Positions 46,189 to 59,500 of a stretch of 64,000 nt of DNA are shown in pieces. The position numbers and the translations under genes were made by a program. The DNA is from Trichoplusia ni. Lineage: Eukaryota; Arthropoda; Insecta; Lepidoptera; Noctuidae. Positions within the stretch are counted from its first letter, which is position 1; each line of letters opens with the position of its first letter. The notes under the pieces are model-generated. The model was not told the DNA's origin, searched no databases, and was given only the letters and a program-made list of their open reading frames with translations. Location: contig NW_020799994.1 of the NCBI RefSeq assembly GCF_003590095.1, forward strand, positions 248,001 to 312,000. Direction: 5' to 3'.

Positions 46189-49100
46189 ATGGATAAAATT
46201 CCTAGAACTCACGAAGGTAATAATTTCGTTATGTTGTGCCAGCCATATTTTTGTGTGTATAGCCTATTTTGTAATATTTATTGCTTTTTTCGAAACCCAC
46301 TTTAAAGTATTTATTAACTTCATACACCGACTACATTCAATGTTTTATATGGTTATACTTAACCAGTGCATGAAGTTATTGATTACCACGCCTTATGTGA
46401 AGTGGGCTATAAAATGTCAATACTAATGTCACAGTGTTTTTGTTTTCATACTTTTTGCTGATGTTAATTATTCTTTATATAAAGAAATACTGCTAAATAA
46501 TATAATGAACTATAAAAAATAAGTTGCATAAAAGTTAGTTTTATATCTTAGGTAAATATTGCACTATCGAAACCTAAGTTTGCTTTTACTACGTAAAAAC
46601 TACATTCTTATCGAGAAAGAAAACGAAGAAAATTGAAACACTGTGTTATACGTTGCAAGTTTTAATAAAGTTTTACAAAGCTCTCACTTTTGCAAGTATG
46701 CACTGTGATACAGTTGTACATTTGATGATTTTTCAATTTTACCTATCATTCCTCATTTCATAATTTCAAGTATTTATAGGAGATTTAAATACAGTAATTG
46801 TTAATTGTTCTTTCACATTTACAGCTATTGAAGCTCAGATTAGAGAAATCCAATCAAAGAAGAATGAACTGCCAGAAAATGGTGCAAATAAGGGAGTCTC
46901 TCTGGGTGAGACGTACTATGATAGTGACATCTATGACAACGCGGGAACGGGTGGGAAGTCCAGATATGATGGTTATGTGACATCTATTGCGGCTAATGAT
47001 GAAGTAGAAGATGATGATGTTGAAAATGTACCAATCACTCAGAAGAGATCTAGTGGATACACCGCTCCTGCTTCTCTGTTAAATGATATTGCTCAGGTAT
47101 GGTTTTTTTAAATAAATATTGACAGTTATATCTATTTATGTTTCACTAGTAAGAAACTGGGATAGCATTGCATTAACTTTATTTTTTCATTAATTTAATT
47201 CTAATTTCTTGCTTCAACTACCATTTATGTGTTTATTAGACAAACTAACAATATTTTATTCCATTGTTTAATTGTAGACTGATAAAGATTATGACCCTTT
47301 TGCTGACAAAAGAAGGCCTACCATCGCTGATAGAGAAGATGAGTATCGTCAAAAAAGGCGAAGGATGATTATATCCCCAGAGAGAACTGACCCATTTGCT
47401 GAAGGTATGTAATACTTTATGTAAAACTTTACATATTGTAGATTTTCAAATTTAAACCTTATTGTAGGGAAAATAAAATACTGGATTATCCACTGTAATA
47501 AACTTTCCTATTATTATTAGACCCAGTATTTATAACCCTATCTTGTTTTAGGTGGAAAAACTCCTGATGTAGGGTCCAGGACATATACAGAGATTATGAA
47601 AGAGCAATACTTGCGGGCGGAAGAAACTGAGGTAAGCTAAATCTTATCTGTAAAATCCTATCATTAGGGCCCGGATCAGTACAATTATACTATTTTCTGT
47701 CTTATTTAAAAGTTGGAATGTACCAATTTATTAAAAGTAATGCCAAATATCTGCAAATAAGTTATTGCTTGAATTAACTTGTAACAGCTGACAGCTCAAA
47801 TTTTCCTTTTAAAGTAGCACAGCAAAACAATGAAAATTCTTGTAACAAACTGTATTTTCATTATATTAGATCAAATGTTGGGAGAATTATACCAAATGCA
47901 TGCAAGCAGAGTTGGAATATTAGTCTCACCAAGGAGCAGAAACTGATTGATTTCTGAGATGACTAAAAGGTAACTATTAAATAAAACAACAAAGTGTAAA
48001 TGTCACTGTGGTACACATTCAATATTTAATAAATAATTAAATCTGTTAATATATATCTATTTTCAATTTTCAATAAAGTATTTCATCCGGGCCCCTTTGT
48101 TAATTATCAGCAATAATGAAATTGTAAAATTTATAAAAAAATTGTGTTATAGTTACGAAAAAAGTTGTTGGAGAGAGCTAGAGAAGGGACCTTGAAACCA
48201 GTAGCCCAGTCTAATGGCGAAACAACAAAACCGGCTGCTAAGCGCAAGGGACGATGGGATCAGAGTTCTGAAGACACACCAGTGGCTAAGAAGACTGTTT
48301 CTGCTACACCAACTTCTCAAACAACTCCGTCATGGGATCAAGAGGTAAAATATATTTTATTGTTGTAAAATATTATACCAATTGCTAATCTTACTTGTCT
48401 CATATATATAGTTATAACCCTCTTTTTTCAATTATTGTTTTGTTTTTTTATAGAGAGGTGCTTGGGAAGAAACCCCAAGTGCACCTGGCCGTGGTGGCGA
48501 AACCCCCGGCGCGACGCCCTCAGCCCGAGTGTGGGACGCCACTCCAGGACATATTACACCTGGTCATGCTACACCTGGCAGAGATACTCCCGCGCAGCAC
48601 GCCTCTAGACGTAACCGGTGGGATGAGACCCCTAAAACCGATCGAGGTAACCTTTACTTCTTTCATTGATTAATTATAAATGTTGCTCTTATTATCATTT
48701 ATATGGTATAGAACTCTAAACTCCTAAAAATATCCTATTTGACTGCAACTGACGTGAGAAAAAAAATCGAAACAAACTCAGACCTCACTGTCGCGATACA
48801 ATAATTTCGATACTGTTTGCAGAGACTCCTGGACATAACAGCGGCTGGGCTGAAACTCCTAGGACAGACCGCGGCACCGGTGTGGACACTATTCAGGAGA
48901 CGCCAACACCAGGCACTAAGCGCCGCTCGCGCTGGGACGAGACCCCGGGCGCTACGCCGGCCGCCGCCACGCCCACGCCTTCGCACGCTACGCCGTCTCA
49001 TGCTACACCGTCACACGCTACGCCCTCGCATGCTACGCCTACTCCACATACTCCGATGTTTACTCCGGGAGGAGTAAGTTATCTTTATATTTAATGTTTA

Positions 49101-52100
49101 ATTAATTAATATACAAAATAAAAATATTGACAACTAATATTTGTATTTTCCAGTCTACACCAGTGGGAATAAAAGCGATGGCTATGGCTACTCCAACTCC
49201 CGGGCACGTCGCCGCAATGACACCAGAACAGCTGCAGGCCTATCGTTGGGAGAAAGAAATAGACGAGCGTAACAGACCCTACACTGATGAGGAGTTAGAT
49301 GCCATGTTCCCACCTGGGTACAAGGTTTTACCGCCCCCTGCCGGTATGTACACTTTTATGCGGGACCCTGCTATCTAAGTTGCTATTTAAGACATACTAT
49401 TTTTAAGGGTTTTACATCATAGTTATTAATACCCACTTTAGTTTCAGGACACATGTATTAGACCATGTGAACGCCATGTGGAAATCTATCGTCGTAAATA
49501 AGTGCAATACATGTGTTGTCAAATTTGAAATGATAGACTAATATAAACCCACTCTAAAATACATAATTTCTCTTTCAGATGAATGATGACAATATGGTTT
49601 TACAGTCTCATGCCGTCGGATAATCTACCAGATTGAGCTTAATATTTTGTCAGTTGCTGATGTGTACTATGTTATCTGCATGTTTACAATATAGTATTTG
49701 TGGCGGCATGTGACTGTAACAATTTGTTAATTTCATGTATTGTTACCCAGGTTATGTTCCGATTCGGACCCCAGCCCGAAAGCTGACCGCAACTCCTACT
49801 CCACTGGGTGGTACCCCTATCGGCTTTTTCATGCAGACGGAGGAACTGGGAGGGTCGGCCGCGGCGGCTGCGCGCCTGCTCGACCCGCAGCCCAAGGGTA
49901 GCCAGCAACTGCCCTTCATGAAACCAGAAGATGCACAGTACTTTGATAAACTGCTCATTGACGTCGACGAGGACGCTCTCTCCCCGGAAGAACTAAAAGA
50001 GAGGAAAATCATGAAATTGCTCCTGAAAATAAAAGTAATTACAATTTTTTTTTTTTTTTGTGTTGTTTAAAAAAAAAGTTTAATATCAATATTTAATTAC
50101 TTTTCAGAACGGTACACCACCAATGTGCAAAGCTGCACTTCGTCAAATAACGGACAAGGCTCGTGAGTTTGGCGCAGGACCATTATTTAATCAAATTCTT
50201 CCGCTACTTATGAGCCCTACTCTGGAGGACCAGGAAAGACATTTACTCGTCAAAGTTATTGACAGGATTCTGTATAAGTTAGATGATCTTGTCCGTCCTT
50301 ATGTACATAAGGTAAGAACCGCAAATAATAATATGATTATAAAAAAAATGCAATTAATTATAGACTCAAATAAATATATTATTTCTTTTTCCAGATTTTA
50401 GTGGTTATTGAACCTTTGCTGATCGACGAAGATTACTACGCGCGTGTTGAAGGTCGAGAAATTATATCAAATTTGGCTAAGGCTGCTGGTCTCGCGACTA
50501 TGATCTCCACAATGAGACCTGATATTGACAACATAGACGAGTATGTCCGTAACACAACTGCTAGAGCTTTTGCTGTTGTCGCGTCTGCTTTAGGTAAGTA
50601 ACAAAACAAATCATATTTTTTTTTGTACTGTTGTGGCAATATAAGGCATTAAAATTATTATTTTTTTAGGTATTCCATCACTGCTACCATTCTTAAAGGC
50701 CGTGTGCAGGTCGAAAAAATCCTGGCAAGCTAGACACACTGGTATAAAAATTGTGCAGCAAATCGCTATCCTCATGGGCTGTGCTATACTACCGCATTTG
50801 AAGTCTTTAGTAGAAATTATTGAACATGGTAAGTTAGATTTTTTTTTTAAGAATGTGTACTGTGCGATCTGCTAAGATAAAATTGTTTTGCAAATACTAT
50901 TAAAGTGAAAGTAATATAACCTTACAATGACTTGTTCACAGGCTTAGTTGACGAACAACAGAAAGTTCGTACCATCACGGCTTTGGCAAGTGCTGCTCTT
51001 GCGGAAGCTGCTACGCCGTACGGTATCGAGTCGTTCGACTCCGTGCTCAAACCTCTCTGGAAGGGTATCAGGACCCACAGAGGAAAGGGTCTGGCCGCCT
51101 TTCTTAAGGCCATTGGTTATCTCATCCCACTTATGGATGCTGAATATGCCAACTACTATACTCGTGAAGTGATGCTTATCCTAATTCGTGAGTTCCAGTC
51201 TCCTGATGAGGAAATGAAGAAGATTGTATTGAAGGTAAATATTTAAAGGGACAGAAATATAAATTATATTAGTTTGGTGTAATGTACTTAAACCGTTGCT
51301 GCGTCGTGTCGCGAGCATAAGACATTTACGTTAATTATGTAATTATTTGTTATCTTTCAGGTAGTGAAACAGTGTTGCGGTACAGATGGTGTGGAACCCC
51401 AGTACATTATGGATGAGATTCTACCACACTTCTTTAAACATTTCTGGAACCATCGCATGGCTCTTGATCGCCGTAATTATCGCCAACTCGTAGATACCAC
51501 AGTAGAAATTGCTAATAAAGTAAGTTCAGAACCCTGAAATCTATTTTTCGTAATTATAAATACTTAATGATTAATCCGTTTTTTTTGTGTCTTACAGGTT
51601 GGAGCTTCAGAAATCATTAACAGGATTGTAGATGATCTCAAAGATGATAATGAGCAGTACAGAAAGATGGTAATGGAATCTATTGAAAAGATTCTAGCTA
51701 ATTTAGGAGCAGCAGACATCGATTCGAAACTCGAGGAAGCTCTTATTGACGGTATACTGTACGCATTCCAAGAACAGACAACTGAGGTAAGATTAACAAG
51801 GCTTTTGAATTATAGTCAAGTCCAAAATACAAGTTGTTTTCGAATATATTACATACTTTTTTATGAGATGTATGATTTTTGGTCTTGCTTTATAAGTCAA
51901 CGTCATTTAACTCTCTTACAGGATGTTGTAATGTTAAACGGATTCGGCACGATCGTGAACCAGCTAGGGAAACGTGTGAAACCGTATCTGCCACAGATCT
52001 GCGGTATCATTTTATGGCGCATGAACAATAAGTCTGCGAAGGTCCGTCAACAAGCCGCCGACCTTATTTCACGTATTGCTGTTGTTATGAAGACGTGTCA

Positions 52101-53694
52101 GGAGGTTAGTACGAGAGTATACTTTAGAAATCATTTTGATTTCTACACTTTTCTATATTTTATCTTTCATTAAGAGTTTAAAAGCACTTTATCGTATCTG
52201 CTAAACATTTGTTTTTTTTTTTTTCAGGAAAAACTCATGGGCCATCTTGGCGTCGTACTTTACGAATATCTTGGTGAAGAATATCCAGAAGTACTTGGTT
52301 CTATACTCGGGGCATTGAAAGCTATTGTGAATGTCATTGGTATGACGAAAATGACTCCACCCATTAAAGATCTCTTGCCAAGACTTACACCTATTCTTAA
52401 GAACAGGTAAGTTATCTAATTATGTTGTATTGTTTATATATTTTTTCAATTTTGTCCACAGCACTAATACAATTTATTTTTTTCAGACACGAAAAAGTAC
52501 AAGAGAATTGTATTGATTTAGTTGGACGTATTGCTGACAGAGGACCGGAGTTCGTCTCAGCAAGGGAGTGGATGAGAATATGTTTCGAATTGCTTGAGTT
52601 GTTAAAGGCACATAAGAAAGCAATCAGAAGAGCGACTGTAAACACGTTTGGTTACATCGCTAAAGCGATTGGACCTCATGACGTATTGGCGACTTTGCTC
52701 AACAACTTGAAAGTACAGGAGAGACAGAATCGGTAATTTAAATTTGTTTAACTTAATGCATGTGATTAAGCGTGTTGATTGAATAATTTATTTCAACTCT
52801 GCAATGCAGTGCTGACCATAAGTTTTCACCTATATAATTTCCCTTTCAGAGTTTGTACAACAGTGGCCATCGCTATAGTAGCTGAGACTTGCTCGCCATT
52901 TACAGTATTACCAGCCCTCATGAACGAGTACAGAGTACCAGAATTGAATGTACAGAATGGTGTACTCAAATCATTATCATTTTTGTTTGAATATATTGGA
53001 GAAATGGGCAAGGATTACATTTACGCGGTTTGTCCATTGCTTGAAGACGCTCTTATGGACAGGTATGTTTAACTTTTCGGTTTTCGTTTCAAAATAAATG
53101 TTTTTTTTTTATATAGATCAACTAAAATTTTCGAAGTACAAAGATTGAAAAATAATATTAATGACTTTTCTGTACACAGGGATCTGGTCCATAGACAAAC
53201 AGCTTGTGCGGCTATAAAGCACATGGCGCTGGGTGTGTACGGGTTCGGATGTGAAGACGCTTTAGTGCATCTACTGAATCACGTGTGGCCCAACATTTTT
53301 GAAACATCGCCGCATTTAGTTCAAGCCTTCATGGACGCCGTGGAAGGAATGAGAGTCGCGCTTGGTCCTGTTAAAATCCTCCAGTATGCACTCCAAGTAC
53401 GTTCTCCTCAATCATTAATATACCCACTACTTGCAAACGTGATGCTTTTTTATAACGCTGAATTAAGTAGAAAAAATATAGATCTGTATTTTTGTCAATA
53501 AATAAGGTGTTGTTGTAACTTGCTCTCTGTTCCAGGGCCTATTCCACCCCGCAAGAAAAGTACGTGACGTCTATTGGAAAATTTATAACACCTTGTATAT
53601 TGGAGGGCAGGACGCGTTAGTTGCGGGATATCCCAGAATACAAAACGATCCAAATAATCACTACCTAAGATATGAACTAGATTATTTGCTCTAA
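46189..53694 (+). CDS. Sf3b1: SF3B1, splicing factor 3B subunit 1 (U2 snRNP)
   Basis: Exons: 46189-46216, 46825-47096, 47278-47404, 47552-47631, 48153-48344, 48454-48646, 48823-49073, 49154-49343, 49751-50034, 50108-50311, 50395-50593, 50670-50828, 50942-51234, 51361-51519, 51598-51786, 51922-52104, 52228-52406, 52487-52732, 52850-53062, 53180-53396 and 53536-53694. All phases match, giving 1338 residues (family about 1300). The N-terminus has MDKIPRTHE...IEAQIREIQ, then the RWDxTP/TPG repeat region that binds U2AF65-type UHM domains and is phosphorylated by cyclin kinases. The rest is the HEAT-repeat solenoid that clamps the branch-point helix in the U2 snRNP. The hotspot-bearing repeat (VDEQQKVRTITALAS) is conserved. 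A preceding ATG at 46182 opens only a four-codon frame. The end is YPRIQNDPNNHYLRYELDYL. AATAAA at 53952. Confidence 0.97.
48980..49040 (+). repeat. Short tandem coding repeat (ATPSH units) in SF3B1
   Basis: A 15-bp unit encoding TPSHA recurs about four times in exon 48823-49073, with synonymous variation between copies. It enlarges the TP-rich N-terminal region and partly explains why this protein is longer than vertebrate SF3B1. Confidence 0.8.
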
Positions 53695-54912
53695 CTTTAT
53701 ATTTTTTGGATGATGATATGTCATGGAATAGATTTTACTTGTTTCTATTTAAAAATCTTTCACCATAGAACATGAGCCACTACTAATAACAACAATATTG
53801 ATAATAATATTTGTTTTCGTGTGTGCATAGTATTGTCAAAGTATAGGTCCATAAGACATCAATCCATTAGTAATTAAATAATACAAATGTAAGTATGGCT
53901 TTTGCTCTAAGAAAGAACTCCATTTATTCGAAGTAAACCAGGTGTTCAGTTAATAAAAAGGCATTATAATTATATAGCAGTTTTATTTGTATGTACCTTT
54001 TAACTTTGCGCAAGATTATTCTTGTGTTATTGATTTACATAAGATTAACGTAAGATACCACTGTGATGACTAGAAAATAAAATCTTTTCACTTAATATAT
54101 TTATTTCTAAAACGTAAATATGTTTAACAAAAGAATTTGGAATGTAGCTACACAAAAAATATAAAATAACACTAACAAATATCAGTCAGGTTCGAAAATA
54201 CCGAAATAGTGAAAGATTCAAAAAAAATCTTAGGTACTTTTAGTCTTTACAGGTATTCTACTAAAACAGGATTAAAAAAAAAACCCATCCGATAATTGAA
54301 AAAAAAAAAATTCACACTGCATACATTACATATTTATATAGACAGAAAAACTAATACGTATGTATTACACTTTCGTGCGTTATCGAGCGGCAGTTGGAAA
54401 ATAATTTTACAATGTTAAAGAAACATTATTCACAGAACATGTGTTAAGTCTTACTTGATTATCGAAAGGCTTTCGAACAGCACAGGCTTGATAAGGATAT
54501 CTATAATACTTGGAGAATAAAAAAATACTAGATCAAAAAGGAATGCCTAGTTGTTTTATAAATTACTAGTGGCAGCAATTCGTGCTACGCCTTTTTTGTT
54601 AGAAGTTTAGCAGATGCAATACATATATTTTCTTATAGTAATTACCGATTAGCAGCAATTCGTGACCATAACATATAAGCTGAACAAATTAGACTTATAC
54701 TTAACATCATAGTAAACGCCATCTAAACTAATTTTATAATACTCTTTCAGTGGCAAGCCATGTCATATAGAAAGATGGCCTCAGCAATGTAATATGGAGT
54801 ATGAGAAATACGATGCAGAATGAATCAGCGATTTTGTGTGTTCTACATAATATATATTATCATACATACAACTGGGAGATCTGGGAATGGTACTAAGTAT
54901 TCGAAGATGGTT
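53695..54912. other. Convergent 3' UTRs of SF3B1 and TECPR1
   Basis: The SF3B1 poly(A) signal is at 53952-53957 (+). The best TECPR1 signal is AATAAA on the minus strand at 54100-54105. The two transcripts therefore end within roughly 150 bp of each other. No coding potential. Confidence 0.55.
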
Positions 54913-57900
54913 TTAATGTAAACAATCCCCTCTTGCCGACACATGAACCAGGCTGCCAGACAGCACAGTTTGCCAGGCAGAGCCGATAGGATTCTCAGCA
55001 GTTATTCCAAGTCGTCGCTGCAATGTGCCGTCTGAAGTTACTGACCACACTTCGTTGTTTGTAGCTGATACGTGTTTGAATGTCGTTTCACATTCTAAAA
55101 AGAAACATATTAGTCTATCATTGTCACCATAGTAAGGATACTTGCATTGTACTTGCCAAAGGCCTACTTTTATTAATAGCTGATTGTAAGCAGAATTTGC
55201 TATTTACCTGATAAATACTTCCATTCCTTTCCTTCTTGTTTCTCCTTGGATACCTCCGTCCTTACTGCAATAGTGCCATTCGAGAGTAAAACCCAAGCTG
55301 CAGCAGTGGTCAATGACAAAGCCTTAGCGCCAGCACTGGACTTGTGACCATAAGGGTAGTTACATTTCGGAGTTTCGATCAATCTCCAATTACTACCTGA
55401 CGGATTTTCTTTCGTAATATCTTCTCTGTAATATAGTTCGCCTTTTCGTCCCACTACCCAAACTATATTATTGCAAGTGCTAATAGCTATAAGTGATTGT
55501 GGATTGTTTACATGCTCCCAATGAACACCCTACAAGAATTAAGAATAAATATAAAATCCTGCATGACAAACAGTAGTTATGTTATGGGAGACTGTTACTT
55601 ACTGCGGGCGTTGTGGCGGTAACTCCAGTTCGATAAATCGCATCACCAGCCAAAGTTATCGCCCATACAGATACTTCATCATCATTAGCCTGAAAATTTG
55701 AAGGTCGAATTAGAAGATCCCTTTTTTGTTACATCCGTTGCTATATTATTATTATATTTTACTTGTCCGTATCAACTGATACCCCATTCCAATCATGTGT
55801 TTGACCCTCGACTATTGTTATGATAAGGCGTATTCATGAATGCACGCTTATCGAATCATGTTTTAAGTAGGTACCTAGTACCTACCTACCAAATGCAGTT
55901 ATTGTTTACTAAATTAAACACAAAAATACTTTTCTAATTGTCATATTCTCAGGTATACAGGGACCGAAAATCAAGCTGAATTAATGCATGCCTCTACCCA
56001 AAGGCATAAATTGCGTCTAAATATGAATATAGGTACATTGAATTAATATCTAAATGAAAACGAAAAAATCTTTTTTCTGGAAACTATTCTTATCATAAAG
56101 AATTAGATAATAAATTCTTACCCATAATGAAATATCTAATAACGCGGTGCTTCCTGCTCGAATCCAAGGGCCTTCAGTAATAATTTGGGCTTTTCTGTAC
56201 CATCGGCGTCGGCGGACACAATCAGTAAATATTTTTTTACCATGATAGGGTGCTGGGAAATCAGTTGCATACTGCCATCCATCAGCATCAACGCCACCAG
56301 GCGTATTATAATCGATCATCCATTCTGATATCTGGAAATTATTAAAAAAATGACACGTTCAAAAGTCAAATAGTATTTTAAGAACATAAGTAGCAGAAAC
56401 ATGTTGCATACCCAATGCCAATGACGATTAAGTAATTTAGTATGTTCCCGAGTTCTTTTATGTTTTCCAGTGATGTCGCTCCACATATATCTGTCTGTCG
56501 GCAAGCCGGTAGACGTATAGCCGGAAAGAGGATTCCATCTTTGGTTTTCGTATACACAATAAGTTTGAGTATCTGTCATGGAGTTGATGCCTTCTTTGCT
56601 CCCTATACCTGCAATTCAGTAAGACATTAGTATCGAAAAGAAATAATAAACTTTAATAAATAATAACATGTCGAAGCATTTATTTTAGATTTACCTTTAA
56701 GAATACCTCCTCCCCATCCTCCTGTATACACCCACACTCTGTGATCGTGTGAAATTCCCCAAACGATTCCAATCTGACAAGACTCAACTCTACGCAAATA
56801 GCCTCCCATTATTCGCCAGTACATCTCTTCAGATCCAATAATTGCATTTGTTGTGGAGTATTCCATTGTGAATAGTTTTAAAGGTCCTTTTACGGCAACA
56901 GATGTAATTGTTTCAGGACTAAGGCGATGTTCAAATGTGCAATATAGTTTTTCGTTCACCAGTATTTTATAAAAATGTATATCACAAATAATAGTTACGA
57001 TAAATTCTTGTCCAGGTGCTAGTGGTAAATCATGTCTTTCTTCAGTTCCCCAGCTACCAAATATCTTGGTATTACACACTACTGTGTTTTGATCAAATCT
57101 TACATTAAAGTGTAGGGGTATTTCAGTTACTTCTGTTTCTATTTTATGTCTCTGCTTTCTTACTTCTGGACCTTCTAAGTTGATGTAAAATCTGCTACAT
57201 TCATCATTTAAACAGCCTGAGATTTTCAATGTACTTCCAGGGGGGAAGTTATTTTGTAAAGGTGTTGTCAATCCAGAAACTATGTCTTTTCCAAATACTT
57301 GAAGTTCTTTGATATATTTTCCATTCTTTTCAGTGTTTAGTTTTGTTGGCATGGGATCCCAATTAAGGACATCTCCTGAGCCAGCTACAGCCCAAACTGA
57401 GTTTGGCGATGGTTTACTAGTAAGTCCATTAATTTGTGATGTAATGTCCACTAAAACATTAAACCATTCTTCTTGCTCCATTTCTGATATAAATTGGACT
57501 TTAATGATACTATTTTTCTGGCGTGGAACTGTGAGCGTTATTCTAGGGCACCCAGGCTCTGATGTAGTTACCACACTGGTTACTTCTCCTAAGTTTAAAA
57601 TAAATTTTATGGTACCATCTGGTTGAAAAACAGATAATGTGCCTATATTTTCTAAGTCATGCCAATATAAAGATAAAATACAATCTTCACTGGAATTATT
57701 AGTATTAATTAATCTTGATTCACAGCTTCGAGTCCAACCCTTTTCCTCTACTGCTACACCATAGTTAGATAAATCTAAGGTCTGACTAGTGTTTCTAATT
57801 TTAAGATCGTCCAAAATCTGGAGTCTCCATTTAGAAGAGAGATCCATGTTAAATGCATTATGAGAATCTGTAAACCAATGGGGCACCTGCATAACATCTA

Positions 57901-59500
57901 CAGAACAGGCTCCAGCTTCTACAAAAGCCCAAGTAGTTTCACAAGTACCCCAAGCTGTTTGACTCACTTCATCATCAAAAAACATTCCTGAATCAACATC
58001 AAATACACTACTATCACTGTCTGGCTGGGCTTCCATGCCCACAACTGAGCCGACACTTCGGACAGGGCTCCAAGCTCTAGGATTTTTCAATGTTGTTTCA
58101 TAACTTTTTCCTGTGTAATCAATGTTTTCCACATTTTCATTTCGTTTTTTATGGGCTTCTTTTGGTTTTATAGGTAATGTGTGTTCAATTGGTGCTGAGT
58201 GGGACTCCTCCCAGGAGTTGTGCAAATTAATATTAGATTTTCGTTCTGTAATAGATTCATTGAGCATGGTCAAGCTATGGTGTTTGGCATTAGAAGAAGA
58301 TGAGACAACACTAGCTGAGCTAGATGTGCGGCTGAGTTGCATGTTAGCTTGCACCATTCTCCATCTTTTACCAGTTTGCTCAGCAGCAGTTATACCACTG
58401 CGCCAATAAATGCACTTATCTGAATCACCTATAGCAAACACTTGGTCATTTATACCAACTGATATGTAGCTCATATTTCCTGTAATTTCAAGCCACCCAC
58501 TTCCCATAGCAGCACCTTCAGAGTTGCCAGCAGTATTTCCATCTATACCTTTTCTAAACCACACTCTAGTGTCAGAACTCACAGCCCAAATAGCATTAAA
58601 TCCTACAGACAGAGACTGTAGTTTAGTTTCATTTGGAGATTTAACTTCCATCCACGCCTCTCCTGTAGGACAGTCTTTGGTAATACCTTTTCTTACTATA
58701 GCTCTTCCTGTCCACAAAAGAGCCCAAACTAGTCCTGAAGGTCCAACTGAGATTTGTTTTATATCACAATTTGGTGGTATGCTAATATTGATCCACTTCA
58801 AACCTTCTGGAGATGTTGTACTGACTCCAGCCCTATACATAACTCGGCCTTGTGCAGTTATAGCCCAAACTGATAATGTTCCTGGAGAAGCATATGGGAT
58901 TTGATTGCCACCAATACTAACATCTATGAAAGGCTCTTGTGTTGGGTCTTTGTGCAAGGGGGCAATAGCACACCATGAGTTCATAGCACTGAACTTTCTA
59001 TACCTTATCCATTTTCTTCTTCTCACACAAGATTTCCATTGTTTTGTTGGTCCAAATTGTGCTGGAAAATCCACAGCATATGTCCATCCATCATGATCTA
59101 GTGGTTGGCCATCTAAAGTGCGCTCCAGTTGCCAATCACCTTCCCATTGCCAAGCCATAGATGGCAATCTAATGCGATCAATAGATCTGTCTTTGGTACC
59201 ATCTTGGGAAGAAAAGTGATATCTATCAGTAGGGAGAAGCCTTCCACTAAAACCTTCAAGTGGCAACCACCTTTCATTTTCATAAGATTCTTCTTTGACT
59301 CTTATAGGTATCTCTAAGCCATGTACATGAAGATAAATTTGTCTGTCTCCTCCTACAGCCCATAGGAAATGTGGAACAGCAGACAATGTTTTGAATTCTA
59401 AGCCCAAATACATAAATTCTCTCCAACATGACCCACTTGTTGATAAGGCGTACACTTTTCCTTCATTGTTTATTGAAAACAATAAAGAGTTACTGGACAT
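54913..59500 (-). CDS. Tecpr1: TECPR1 / Peroxin-23-like tectonin beta-propeller protein with a galectin-type domain
   Basis: Exons in transcript order: 59500-56695, 56608-56412, 56331-56122, 55689-55603, 55529-55208 and 55094-54913, giving 1267 residues; start ATG at 59500. Domain order: tectonin blades (about 1-70), first dysferlin region (about 77-170, ending WKSCVRRRKWIRYRKF), blades (about 205-385), a low-similarity Ser-rich linker (386-600), PH domain (about 605-690), one blade (699-715), galectin-type CRD (about 745-882), one blade (900-930), second dysferlin region (about 950-1060, TDCVRRRRWYRKAQ), and blades to the end. TECPR1 works in autophagosome-lysosome fusion and in lysosome damage responses, where its N-terminal dysferlin region recognises exposed sphingomyelin and it acts with ATG5-ATG12. 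Drosophila's family member is called Peroxin 23. The galectin-type block keeps H797, N799, R801, N810, W817, E820 and R822. Confidence 0.93.
56855..57268 (-). other. Galectin-type carbohydrate-recognition domain within TECPR1
   Basis: Residues about 745-882. The segment runs NNFPPGSTLKISGCL, FYINLEG, IPLHFNVRFDQNTVVCN, FGSWGTEERHDLPLAPG, IVTIICDIHFYKILVNEKLY, FEHRL and SVAVKGPLKLFTMEY, the strand order of a galectin CRD. The seven classical galactoside contacts (HxNxR, VxN, WxxExR) are all present, with the Asn-to-Trp spacing of 7 as in galectin-1. The loop between Arg801 and Asn810 is about four residues shorter than in galectin-1. Confidence 0.85.
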
